Assembly: GCF_000716445.1 (NCBI RefSeq)
Contig: NZ_JNWK01000035.1
Span: 148,082 to 212,081 of the forward strand
Direction of reading: 5' to 3'
DNA from: Streptomyces wedmorensis
Lineage (GTDB): Bacteria > Actinomycetota > Actinomycetes > Streptomycetales > Streptomycetaceae
Length of the DNA stretch: 64,000 bases
Positions 54,304 through 62,622 of this stretch are shown here, one piece after another (within the stretch, counting starts at the first letter, position 1; each line of letters begins with the position of its first letter). The notes below the pieces were generated by a model. The model saw nothing but the letters and a program-made list of their open reading frames with translations. It had not been told where the DNA came from and searched no databases. A program made the translations under genes and the position numbers.

Positions 54304-55881
54304 TCAGCGGTGGGCCAGCCAGGCCGCCGCCGGGAGCAGCCTGCTGTCGTAGTCGAACAGGGCCTGGTTCTCCCAGCCGTTGCCGGACGCGGAGTCGGCC
54401 GGGTCCCAGCCGTTGCCCGTGACGGCGGTCCACGCCGGCTCCCAGTAGACGACGCCGAGGCCGCGGCCGTTCGGCACCGCCTCGACGACGTTCATGACGT
54501 CCCGCAGCCACGCCGACTGGCCGGCGCCGCTCGCCGGGTAGCCGGTGACGAGCTCGGAGGAGAGGTCGATGATGTTCTCGTGGGCGTCCTCGCTGTCCAG
54601 GCGGAACGGGTAGGCGGTCTCCGCGACCATCACCTTCTTGCCGTAACGGGCCGAGATGTCGTCCAGGTTGGTCTGGAGCGAGGACAGTGCGCCGTGCCAG
54701 TAGCCGTAGAAGGACAGGGCGATCACGTCGTAACTCACGCCCTGCGCGGTCGCGTTGTCGAACCACGTGCGGTAGAGGGTGTTGTCGCCGCCGTTGGCGA
54801 GGTGCAGCGCGATCTGCGTGCTCGACGAGACGGCCTTGGCCGCGGAGATGCCGGACTTCAGCAGCCCGGCGAGCTGCGACCAGTTGGACGTCGAGCCCTC
54901 GGGCCAGAGCATGCCGGTGTTGATCTCGTTGCCGATCTGCACCATGTCGGCCGTGGTGCCCTGTGCCTTCAGGGCGTTGAGGACGTCGTACGTGTGGTTG
55001 TAGACGTCCGTCTTGAGCTGGCTGTACGAGTGGCCCGACCAGGCGGCGGGCTTGGTCTGGGCGCCGGGGTCGGCCCAGATGTCGGAGTAGTGGAAGTCGA
55101 CGAGGAGCTTCATGCCCTGCGCCTTGATCTTCTGGGCGGTGGCGAGGACGCGCGCCTTGTCGTTGTAGCCGTCGGCGGGGTTCACCCACACCTTGAGGCG
55201 GCCGTAGTTCGCGCCCGCTCCCTTCAGGAGGGCGACCGCGTCACCGGTGGTGCCGGAGCTCGACTTGTAGGTCCCGCCGAGGTCCTCGCTCTTCTTGAGC
55301 GCGGAGAGGTCGACGCCCTTGACCGTGAGCCCGGTCGTGCCGGATATGAACGTCAGGTCGTCGACGTTGAGCCAGTTCCCCGCGTTGGCATCGGAGTTGA
55401 CGCTGATCGTGCACGCCCCGCCGGTCACGGTGATCGGCGTGACGATCCGTATCCAGGTGGACGTCACCGGCAGGTCGGTGCGCTGCTCCGGGGACCCGCA
55501 GTTGCGCAGGGCCAGGTAGGCGGAGTTCTGCCCGCCGCCCGAGCGGACCCAGGCGCTCAGCGTGTAGGTCCCGTTGGTGAGCCCGGACAGGTACTGGTAC
55601 GTCTCCACCTTGTACGCGCTGGACGCCCAGTGGCTGAGGCGGTAGCTGCCGCCGTGCCCGCCGGCCTCGGTGAACGAGGCGGCGTTCTGCCCTGCGGCGG
55701 AGTAGGTGGACCAGCCGGCCGGCGTGGCGGTGCCGGTGGCGTCGCTCTCGAACCCGGTGTTGGTGAGCGTGGCGGCTGCCTCGGCCCGCTGGGCTCCGGG
55801 CAGCGGGGCCAGCAGCAGAGCGGCGAGCGCCGCGGCGACGGCCGCTGCTCGCAGGCGGATGCGGCTTCGTACGGGATGCAT
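54304..55881 (-). CDS. GH53 endo-beta-1,4-galactanase with N-terminal CBM61-like module, secreted
   Basis: Cleaves beta-1,4-galactan side chains of rhamnogalacturonan I outside the cell. The 525-residue protein has a signal peptide (to about residue 36, AEAAAT), a galactan-binding-type module at about 37-180 (LTNTGFESDATGTATPAGW, YQYLSGLTNGTYTLSAWV), and the GH53 barrel from VKGVDLSALKKSEDLGG onward. Acid/base Glu319 is in QIGNEINTG and nucleophile Glu421 in VAETAYPF. It lies downstream of the GH42 gene on the same strand, with a hairpin and a 20-bp palindrome in the 242-bp gap, so it may have its own promoter. Confidence 0.94.
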   Translation of the reverse strand: MHPVRSRIRLRAAAVAAALAALLLAPLPGAQRAEAAATLTNTGFESDATGTATPAGWSTYSAAGQNAASFTEAGGHGGSYRLSHWASSAYKVETYQYLSGLTNGTYTLSAWVRSGGGQNSAYLALRNCGSPEQRTDLPVTSTWIRIVTPITVTGGACTISVNSDANAGNWLNVDDLTFISGTTGLTVKGVDLSALKKSEDLGGTYKSSSGTTGDAVALLKGAGANYGRLKVWVNPADGYNDKARVLATAQKIKAQGMKLLVDFHYSDIWADPGAQTKPAAWSGHSYSQLKTDVYNHTYDVLNALKAQGTTADMVQIGNEINTGMLWPEGSTSNWSQLAGLLKSGISAAKAVSSSTQIALHLANGGDNTLYRTWFDNATAQGVSYDVIALSFYGYWHGALSSLQTNLDDISARYGKKVMVAETAYPFRLDSEDAHENIIDLSSELVTGYPASGAGQSAWLRDVMNVVEAVPNGRGLGVVYWEPAWTAVTGNGWDPADSASGNGWENQALFDYDSRLLPAAAWLAHR

Positions 55882-55951
55882 CGTCGAGTCCCTTCGACGG
55901 TGGCCAATGAGGAATGTGGTGCGGGTGGTTCCTTACGGGTGGTACGGCTCA

Positions 55952-55987
55952 CCCGGGGGCGGCGCAGCGGGTACCGCCGCCCCCGGG
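55952..55987. terminator. Hairpin between GH42 and GH53 genes
   Basis: Perfect 13-bp stem (arm CCCGGGGGCGGCG) with a 10-nt loop. On the minus strand it follows the GH42 stop by about 136 bp and would weaken read-through into GH53. Confidence 0.6.
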
Positions 55988-56018
55988 GAGATCAGGGGGT
56001 CCGGCCCGGGGCAGGGGC

Positions 56019-56038
56019 CGGTGACCGGCCGGTCACCG
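56019..56038. promoter_or_regulatory. Perfect 20-bp palindrome upstream of GH53
   Basis: CGGTGACCGGCCGGTCACCG is a perfect palindrome 138 bp before the GH53 start. It could be an operator for GH53 or part of a structured 3' end of the GH42 transcript. Confidence 0.45.
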
Positions 56039-56123
56039 AGGGGCGACGGGCCGGTGGGGGAGGGACGCGGTCGGGCGGCCGGGGCGGACTCGGACGTCCG
56101 GGCTTCCAGGCGGCCGGGCGGAC

Positions 56124-58148
56124 TCAGCCGTCCAGGCGGACGACGCCGACGGCACCGGCCGGGACGGCGAGCTTCCCGTCGACCGGTGTGCCGGCGAGGA
56201 GTTCCACGCCGGCGCCGTCGAGCGGCACCACGGCGTCCTCGGTGGAGTGGTTGAGGGCGAAGAGGTACCGCCGGCCGTCGTCGCCGGTGCGGCGCACGAC
56301 CTCCACGTCGCGCGGGAGCGCGGGGCGCTCGGCGACCCCGGCGTCCGCGCAGGCGGCGGCGACGATCGCGTCGAGCGAGGCGGCGTCGAGACGGGTGGAG
56401 ACGTACCAGGCGGTGCCCCGGCCGAGCCGGTGCCGGGTGACGGCGGGCCCGCCGGCGGCCGGCCCGTCGGCGTAGGTCCACACGGTCTCGGCCCCGCGCG
56501 GCCGGACGAACTCCGTCCACACGTCGCCGGTGAGGGTGGCGCCGTCCGGGCCGGAGACCGTCACGCGCTGGTCGTCCAGGAGCGGGGACCACTCCTCGAC
56601 GGTGAGGCCGAGCACGTCGCGCAGGGCGCCCGGATAGGCGCCGGGGTGCACGGCGTCGTGCTCGTCGACGATGCCGGAGAAGTAGGAGACGACGAGGGTG
56701 CCGCCGTTCTCGACGTACTCGCGCAGGTTCTGCCCGGCGGCCTCGGTGGTGAGGTAGAGCGCGGGGACGACGACCAGCGGATAGCCGGAGAGGTCCGCCT
56801 CGGGGTGGGCGAAGTCGACGGTGAGGTGCCGGTCGTAGAGGGTCTCGTAGAAGCTGTCGGCGCGCTCGCGGGCTTCGTGTGCCTCGTTCGGACGCCACTC
56901 CAGGTTCTGCGCCCACCAGGAGTGCCAGTCCCACAGCATGGCGACGTCCGGGAGGGTCGTGGTGCCGCGCACCTCGTCGAGCGTGTCGAGGTCGGCCCCG
57001 AGCGCGACGACCTCGCGCCAGATCCGGGTGTCGGTGCCGCCGTGCGGGACCATCGCGGAGTGGAACTTCTCGGCGCCGCGCCGGGACTGGCGCCACTGGA
57101 AGAACATGGCGCCCTCGGAGCCGCGGGCGACGTGGGCGAGCGAGTTGCGGGCCATCTCGCCGGGCCGCTTGGCCGGGTTGCGGGCCTGCCAGTTCACCCC
57201 GGACGTGGAGTGCTCCAGGAGCAGCCAGGGCGCGCCGCCGGCGACGGAGCGGGTGAGGTCGGCGGCCATCGCCAGGTTGACGTGGGTGCGGCGGCCGTCG
57301 GTGATCAGGTAGTGGTCGTTGGTGACGAGGTCGACCTCGCGGCCCCAGGCCCAGTAGTCGATGGAGTCGCACTGGCTGAGCGCGGTCATGAAGTTGGTGG
57401 TGACGGGGACGCCGGGCGCGAGCTCGTGCAGGATGTCCCGTTCCGCCCGGAAGTTCTCCCGGATGGTGGCGTCAGCGAAGCGGCGGTAGTCGAGCTGCTG
57501 CGCCGGGTTGCCGACGGTGGGGGTGATCCGGGGCGGGTCGATCTCCTCGTACGAGGAGTAGCGCTGGCCCCAGAAGGCGGTGCCCCAGGCCTCGTTGACG
57601 GCCTCGACGGAGCCGTGGGCGTTCCGGAGCCAGCGGCGGAAGTGGGCGGCGCAGCCGTCGCAGTAGCAGGCGCTGACGGGCACGCCGTACTCGTTGTGGA
57701 CGTGCCAGAGGGCGAGTGCGGGGTGGCTGCCGTAGCGGCGGGCCAGTTCGGTGGTGATGCCGGCGGCCGCGGCGCGGTAGGCGGCCGAGCTGTGGCAGAT
57801 CGCCCCGCGTGAGCCGTACGAGAAGCGCACGCCCTCGGCGGTGACGGGCAGGGCCTCGGGGTGGGCGCGGTAGAACCAGGCGGGCGGGGCGACGGTGGGC
57901 GTGCCGAGGTCGACCCGGATGCCGTGCTCGTGGAGCAGGTCGAGGAGCCGGTCGAGCCAGCCGAAGTCGTACCGGCCCTGCTCGGGCTCCAGGAGCGCCC
58001 AGGAGAAGATGCCGACGCTCACCATGGTGACGCCGGCCTCCTGCATCAGCCGGACGTCCTCCTGCCAGACGCTTTCCGGCCACTGTTCGGGGTTGTAGTC
58101 CCCGCCGAACGCGAGCCGGTGCAGGCCCTTGGGAGTGGTCTGCGGCAT
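56124..58148 (-). CDS. GH42 beta-galactosidase (galactan module)
   Basis: Cytoplasmic enzyme of 674 residues releasing galactose from imported galacto-oligosaccharides. FGGDYNPEQWPE opens the barrel; the zinc-ligand cysteines typical of GH42 are in SACYCDGCAAHF; acid/base Glu153 is in WHVHNEY and nucleophile Glu312 in LLEHSTSGVNW. The trimerisation and C-terminal domains follow. It diverges from the binding-protein gene across the LacI-regulated promoter region, so enzyme and importer are co-regulated. Clearly a different subgroup from the GH42 at 37927-39942, which lacks the Cys cluster. Confidence 0.94.
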   Translation of the reverse strand: MPQTTPKGLHRLAFGGDYNPEQWPESVWQEDVRLMQEAGVTMVSVGIFSWALLEPEQGRYDFGWLDRLLDLLHEHGIRVDLGTPTVAPPAWFYRAHPEALPVTAEGVRFSYGSRGAICHSSAAYRAAAAGITTELARRYGSHPALALWHVHNEYGVPVSACYCDGCAAHFRRWLRNAHGSVEAVNEAWGTAFWGQRYSSYEEIDPPRITPTVGNPAQQLDYRRFADATIRENFRAERDILHELAPGVPVTTNFMTALSQCDSIDYWAWGREVDLVTNDHYLITDGRRTHVNLAMAADLTRSVAGGAPWLLLEHSTSGVNWQARNPAKRPGEMARNSLAHVARGSEGAMFFQWRQSRRGAEKFHSAMVPHGGTDTRIWREVVALGADLDTLDEVRGTTTLPDVAMLWDWHSWWAQNLEWRPNEAHEARERADSFYETLYDRHLTVDFAHPEADLSGYPLVVVPALYLTTEAAGQNLREYVENGGTLVVSYFSGIVDEHDAVHPGAYPGALRDVLGLTVEEWSPLLDDQRVTVSGPDGATLTGDVWTEFVRPRGAETVWTYADGPAAGGPAVTRHRLGRGTAWYVSTRLDAASLDAIVAAACADAGVAERPALPRDVEVVRRTGDDGRRYLFALNHSTEDAVVPLDGAGVELLAGTPVDGKLAVPAGAVGVVRLDG

Positions 58149-58252
58149 GAGTCTCTCCTGAAACCTCGAAAGATGGAAGCTGTGTTCGCTTGGGAACGTG
58201 CACACACTCGATCTCGATGTGGCAACGCAACATAACCGCACACGAACAACCA

Positions 58253-58283
58253 TTGACAAGTGTCTGGAACGTTTCTCTACTGT
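58253..58283 (+). promoter_or_regulatory. Candidate promoter of the galactan importer operon
   Basis: TTGACA at 58253-58258 and TACTGT at 58278-58283 form a -35/-10 pair with a 19-bp spacer. The operator CTGTGAACGCTCACAG overlaps the -10 element. Confidence 0.5.
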
Positions 58284-58295
58284 GAACGCTCACAG
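58280..58295. promoter_or_regulatory. LacI-type operator of the galactan module
   Basis: CTGTGAACGCTCACAG has perfect 6-bp arms CTGTGA/TCACAG around ACGC. Its core differs from the AAGCGCTT sites elsewhere, as expected since the LacI regulator of this module has a different recognition helix. It lies between the divergent GH42 and binding-protein genes. Confidence 0.65.
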
Positions 58296-58356
58296 ATGCA
58301 TGACCGGCCTCCCCGCCTATGGAGAGGCCCCTTTTTCGGTCAGGGAGAAGCACCCC

Positions 58357-59670
58357 ATGCCTCACATCACGCGTCGCGGTCTCGCCGCCGCCACCGCCGT
58401 CCTCCTCGGTGCCACCGCGCTCACCGCCTGCGGGTCCGCCGACTCCGGCGACAAGGCCGGCGCCGAGTCCGGCCCCGTCTCGCTCACCTACTGGGCCTGG
58501 GCGCCCGGCATGGACAAGGTCGCGGCCCTCTGGAACGCCGAGCACCCCGACATCCAGGTCACCGTGCAGAAGCAGGCCTCCGGGGACGACCTGGTCACCA
58601 AGATCATCACGGCGACGAAGGCACACAAGGGCCCGGACCTGGTGCAGGCCGAGTACCAGGCCCTGCCGACCCTGGTCAGCAACGACTCCCTGGCCGACAT
58701 CGCCTCCGAGGTCCCCGGCGTCAAGGACGAGTTCGCCTCCGGCATCTGGCAGCAGACCACCTTCGGCGGCGAGGCCGTGTACGCCCTGCCGCAGGACTCC
58801 GGCCCGCTGATGTTCTTCTACCGCGAGGACCTCTTCGAGCAGTACGGCCTCACCGTCCCCACCACCTGGGACGAGTTCGCCGCCACCGCCCGCACCCTCA
58901 AGAAGAAGGCCCCGGGCAAGTCCCTCACCACCTTCTCCGCCAACGACTCCGGCCTCTTCGCCGGCCTCTCCCAGCAGGCCGGCGCCAAGTGGTGGAGCTT
59001 CGAGGGCGACACCTGGAAGGTCGGCATCGACGACACCGCCACCAAGAAGGTCACCGACTTCTGGGGCGGCCTGGTCGCCGAGGGCGCCATCGACAACCAG
59101 CCGATGTACACCCCCGCCTGGAACAAGGCCATGAACACCGGCGAGCAGCTCGCCTGGGTCAGCGCCGTCTGGGCCCCCGGCACCCTGACCACCGCCGCCC
59201 CCGACGGCAAGGGCAAGTGGGCCATGGCCCCGCTCCCGCAGTGGACCAAGGGCGAGAACGCCACCGGCAGCTGGGGCGGCTCCTCCACCGCCGTCACCTC
59301 CGACTCGAAGCACAAGGCGGCCGCCGCGAAGTTCGCCGTCTGGCTGAACACCGACCCCAAGGCCCTCGCCGCCCTCGTCAAGGAGAGCGGCATCTACCCG
59401 GCCGCCACCGCCGCCCAGACCAGCGGCGCCCTCGCCAAGGCCCCCGACTACTTCGCCAACCAGCCCGACTTCTACACCCGCGCCGCCGAGATAGCGAAGA
59501 CCACCGCCCCGGCCGCCTGGGGCCCCAACGTGAACGTCGCCTACACCGCCTTCAAGGACGAGTTCGGCAAGGCCGCCAAGGCCAAGTCCGGCTTCGACAC
59601 CGCCCTGACCGCCCTTCAGAACGCCACCGTCGCGGACCTGAAGAAGCAGGGCTTCGAGGTCGCCCCGTGA
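58357..59670 (+). CDS. Galacto-oligosaccharide ABC transporter substrate-binding lipoprotein
   Basis: A 437-residue lipoprotein: signal MPHITRRGLAAATAVLLGA with lipobox ALTACGS (Cys about residue 25), then a family-1 solute-binding domain (VSLTYWAWAPGMDKVAALWNAEHPDI split over two strands, ALPQDSGPLMFFYREDLFEQYG, WNKAMNTGEQLAWVSAVWAPG). GGGAGAAG precedes ATG 58357. Followed by two permeases and a LacI repressor. By context it captures galactan-derived oligosaccharides released by GH53. Confidence 0.93.
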   Translation: MPHITRRGLAAATAVLLGATALTACGSADSGDKAGAESGPVSLTYWAWAPGMDKVAALWNAEHPDIQVTVQKQASGDDLVTKIITATKAHKGPDLVQAEYQALPTLVSNDSLADIASEVPGVKDEFASGIWQQTTFGGEAVYALPQDSGPLMFFYREDLFEQYGLTVPTTWDEFAATARTLKKKAPGKSLTTFSANDSGLFAGLSQQAGAKWWSFEGDTWKVGIDDTATKKVTDFWGGLVAEGAIDNQPMYTPAWNKAMNTGEQLAWVSAVWAPGTLTTAAPDGKGKWAMAPLPQWTKGENATGSWGGSSTAVTSDSKHKAAAAKFAVWLNTDPKALAALVKESGIYPAATAAQTSGALAKAPDYFANQPDFYTRAAEIAKTTAPAAWGPNVNVAYTAFKDEFGKAAKAKSGFDTALTALQNATVADLKKQGFEVAP

Positions 59671-60599
59671 CGCAGCCCTCCCAGGGCGTGCGCCGGTCGT
59701 ACGGGGTCAAGGCGGCCCCGTACGGCTTCCTCCTCCCCGCCGCCGTCCTCTTCGCCCTCTTCTTCGCACTGCCCATCGGCTACGCCGTCTGGCTCAGCTT
59801 CCACAAGGTCGAGATCAAGGGCCTCGGCCTCGGCAAGGGCGCCAGGACCGAGGTCTGGGCCGGCCTGGAGAACTACACCTCCGCCCTCACCGACTCCGAG
59901 TTCCTCCACAGCGCCCTGCGCGTCCTCGGCTACGGCGCCATCGTCGTCCCGGTCATGCTCGGCCTCGCCCTCTTCTTCGCGCTCCTGCTCGACTCCGAGC
60001 GCGTCCGGGCCCGCTCCTTCGCCCGGCTCGCGATCTTCCTGCCGTACGCCGTCCCCGGTGTCGTCGCGGCGCTCCTCTGGGGCTTCCTCTACCTCCCGGA
60101 CGTCAGCCCCTTCCTCTACCTCCTCGACGCCTTCGGCCTCCCGCAGCCCGACCTCATGGACGGCGGAGCGCTCTACCTCGCGATGTCCAACATCGCGATC
60201 TGGGGCGGCACCGGCTTCAACATGATCGTCATCTACACCGCGCTGCGCTCCCTGCCCGCCGAGGTGTACGAGGCGGCCAAGCTCGACGGCTGCTCGGAGC
60301 TCCAGATCGCGCTCCGCGTCAAGATCCCGATGGTGGCGCCCTCCCTGGTGCTCACCTTCTTCTTCTCGATCATCGCGACCCTCCAGGTCTTCAACGAGCC
60401 CATGACGCTCAAGCCGCTCACCAACGGCATCCCCTCCGGCTGGAGCCCGCTGATGAAGGTCTACAACGACGCCTTCACCGGCGGGAACATCCACGCCGCC
60501 TCCGCCACCGCCGTCGTGCTCGCCCTCGCCACGTTCGCGCTCTCCTTCGCCCTCCTGAGGGCGTCCAACCGCCGCACCACACAAGGAGCAAGCCGATGA
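59667..60599 (+). CDS. Galacto-oligosaccharide ABC transporter permease (MalF type)
   Basis: A 310-residue membrane subunit with six helices (APYGFLLPAAVLFALFFALPIGYAV onward, split in the first helix) and EAA loop YEAAKLDGCSELQIALRVKIP. GTG 59667 overlaps the binding-protein stop in a GTGA junction, and its own stop overlaps the next gene. Confidence 0.93.
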   Translation: MTQPSQGVRRSYGVKAAPYGFLLPAAVLFALFFALPIGYAVWLSFHKVEIKGLGLGKGARTEVWAGLENYTSALTDSEFLHSALRVLGYGAIVVPVMLGLALFFALLLDSERVRARSFARLAIFLPYAVPGVVAALLWGFLYLPDVSPFLYLLDAFGLPQPDLMDGGALYLAMSNIAIWGGTGFNMIVIYTALRSLPAEVYEAAKLDGCSELQIALRVKIPMVAPSLVLTFFFSIIATLQVFNEPMTLKPLTNGIPSGWSPLMKVYNDAFTGGNIHAASATAVVLALATFALSFALLRASNRRTTQGASR

Positions 60600-61510
60600 C
60601 CGGGCTCGCCTCCCCGCCCCGCCGCGCGACGGCCCCCGCCGCCGGCACCACCCCCGGCACCTCCCAGGGCCCGCCCCGCCCCCGCCGCACGGCCCTGCTC
60701 CCCACGGCCGCCCTCGTCCTCGGCGCGCTGTACTGCCTCCTGCCCGTAGCCTGGGTCGTCGTCGCCGCCACCAAGTCGGGCCAGGACCTCTTCTCCACCT
60801 TCACGTTCCTGCCCGGCGACGGCTTCGCCGACAACCTCGCCGACCTCGACGCGTACCGCGAGGGCATCTACTGGCGCTGGATGGCCAACTCCGTCTTCTA
60901 CGCGGGCCTCGGCGCCGTCCTCTCCACCGTCGTCTCCGCGTTCGCCGGCTACGCCTTCGCGATGTACCGCTTCCGCGGCCGCGAGGCGTTCTTCAACGTG
61001 ATCCTCACCGGCGTCCTCATGCCGCCCGTCATCCTCGCCATCCCGCAGTACCTGCTCATGGCCGAGGCCGACCTCACCGACACCTACGCGTCGGTCCTGC
61101 TGCCGCTGATCCTCTCCCCGTACGGCGTCTACCTCGGCCGCATCTACGCCGAGGCCGCCATCCCCATGGAACTGGTCGAGGCCGGGCGCATGGACGGCGC
61201 CGGGGAGTGGCGGATCTTCGTCAGGATCGCCGTCCCGATGATGTCCCCCGGCCTGGTGACGGTCTTCCTCTTCCAGTTCGTCGCCATCTGGAACAACTTC
61301 CTGCTGCCGTTCATCATGCTCGGCGACGACGAGAAGTTCCCCATGACGGTGGGCCTCTTCACCCTCCTCAAACAGGGCGCCAGCCAGCCCTCCCTGTACA
61401 CCCTCGTCATCGCCGGAGCCCTCCTCGCCGTCCTCCCGCTCATCGCCCTGTTCCTCGTCATCCAGCGCTTCTGGAGCCTCGATCTGCTCTCCGGCGCCGT
61501 AAAGTCCTGA
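60596..61510 (+). CDS. Galacto-oligosaccharide ABC transporter permease (MalG type)
   Basis: A 304-residue partner permease: Pro/Arg-rich cytoplasmic start, six helices, EAA loop VEAGRMDGAGEWRIFVRIAVP and the customary C-terminal SGAVKS. ATG 60596 overlaps the preceding stop. No ATPase gene follows; a LacI gene begins 29 bp downstream. Confidence 0.93.
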   Translation: MTGLASPPRRATAPAAGTTPGTSQGPPRPRRTALLPTAALVLGALYCLLPVAWVVVAATKSGQDLFSTFTFLPGDGFADNLADLDAYREGIYWRWMANSVFYAGLGAVLSTVVSAFAGYAFAMYRFRGREAFFNVILTGVLMPPVILAIPQYLLMAEADLTDTYASVLLPLILSPYGVYLGRIYAEAAIPMELVEAGRMDGAGEWRIFVRIAVPMMSPGLVTVFLFQFVAIWNNFLLPFIMLGDDEKFPMTVGLFTLLKQGASQPSLYTLVIAGALLAVLPLIALFLVIQRFWSLDLLSGAVKS

Positions 61511-61539
61511 CCACAGGGGATCGAGGAGAAACACACAGC

Positions 61540-62565
61540 ATGAGCACACCAGCGAGCAGGCGCCGCCCGGCGACCATCCACGACGTGGCCCGCGAGGCCG
61601 GGGTCTCGCGCGGCACCGTCTCCCGTGTCCTCAACGGCGGCCACTACGTCAGCCCGACCGCCAAGGCGGCCGTCGACGCCGCGATCCGAAGAACGGGATA
61701 CGTCGTCAACCGGCACGCCCGCTCGCTGATCACCGGCAAGTCGGACTCGGTGGCCTTCCTCCTCACCGAGCCCCAGGAGCGCTTCTTCGAGGACCCCAAC
61801 TTCAACGTCCTCCTGAGGGCCTGCACCCAGGCGCTCGCCGCCCAGGACATCCCCCTGCTCCTGATGATCGCGGGCACCGAGGACGAGCGCCGCCGCAACC
61901 TCCGCTACATCGAGGCCGGCCACGTCGACGGCGTCCTCCTCGTCTCCAGCCACTCCGGCGACCCCGTGGTGGCCCGGCTGCACGAGGCCGGCGTCCCCGT
62001 CGTCGCCTGCGGCAAGCCGCTCGGCCAGACCGCCAAGATCGGCTACGTCGCCGCCGACGACCGCGACGGCGCCCGCGACATGGTCCGCCACCTGTACGCG
62101 ACCGGGCGGCGCCGGATCGCCACCGTCACCGGACCCCTCGACACCCCCGGCGGCGTCGAGCGCCTCGCCGGCTACCGCGAGACCCTCGCCGAGCACGGGC
62201 TGCCCGTCGACGAGCTGCTCGTCGCCACCGGCGACTACAGCCGCGCCAGCGGCGAGGACGCGGCCCGCGTCCTCCTGGAGCGCGCCCCGGACATCGACGC
62301 CGTCTTCGTCGCCTCCGACCTGATGGCCCAGGGCGTCCTCGACGCCTTCGCCTCCGCGGGGCGCCGGGTCCCCGAGGACATCGCCGTCGGCGGCTTCGAC
62401 GACTCGCCGGCCGCCGTCTCCTCCCGGCCCCCGCTCACCACCATCCGCCAGCCGTGGGAACGGATCAGCACCGAGATGGTCCGCACCCTGCTCGCCCGGA
62501 TAGCGGGCGAGGACCCGGCGGCGGTCATCCTGCCCACCGAACTCGTCCGCCGCGAATCGGCGTAG
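61540..62565 (+). CDS. LacI-family repressor of the galactan module
   Basis: A 341-residue regulator: HTH at about residues 11-32 (TIHDVAREAGVSRGTVSRVL), hinge VNRHARSLITG, then the effector domain (SDSVAFLLTEPQERFFEDPNF, VFVASDLMAQGVLDAFASAG, VGGFDDSPAA). Its recognition helix (VSRGTVSR) differs from that of the two similar LacI proteins (VSASTVSY). Start ATG 61540 has GGAGAA upstream. It ends the importer operon and should bind the CTGTGAACGCTCACAG site between GH42 and the importer, giving a self-contained galactan switch. Confidence 0.94.
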   Translation: MSTPASRRRPATIHDVAREAGVSRGTVSRVLNGGHYVSPTAKAAVDAAIRRTGYVVNRHARSLITGKSDSVAFLLTEPQERFFEDPNFNVLLRACTQALAAQDIPLLLMIAGTEDERRRNLRYIEAGHVDGVLLVSSHSGDPVVARLHEAGVPVVACGKPLGQTAKIGYVAADDRDGARDMVRHLYATGRRRIATVTGPLDTPGGVERLAGYRETLAEHGLPVDELLVATGDYSRASGEDAARVLLERAPDIDAVFVASDLMAQGVLDAFASAGRRVPEDIAVGGFDDSPAAVSSRPPLTTIRQPWERISTEMVRTLLARIAGEDPAAVILPTELVRRESA

Positions 62566-62586
62566 CGCGGCGCACACCCACGGCCG

Positions 62587-62616
62587 ACGGCCGGGCTCCT
62601 CCGGGAGCCCGGCCGT
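62587..62616. terminator. Bidirectional terminator between the LacI gene and lutC
   Basis: A 13-bp perfect stem (arm ACGGCCGGGCTCC) with a 4-nt loop, between convergent genes ending at 62565 and 62623. Confidence 0.85.
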
Positions 62617-62622
62617 TCGCCG

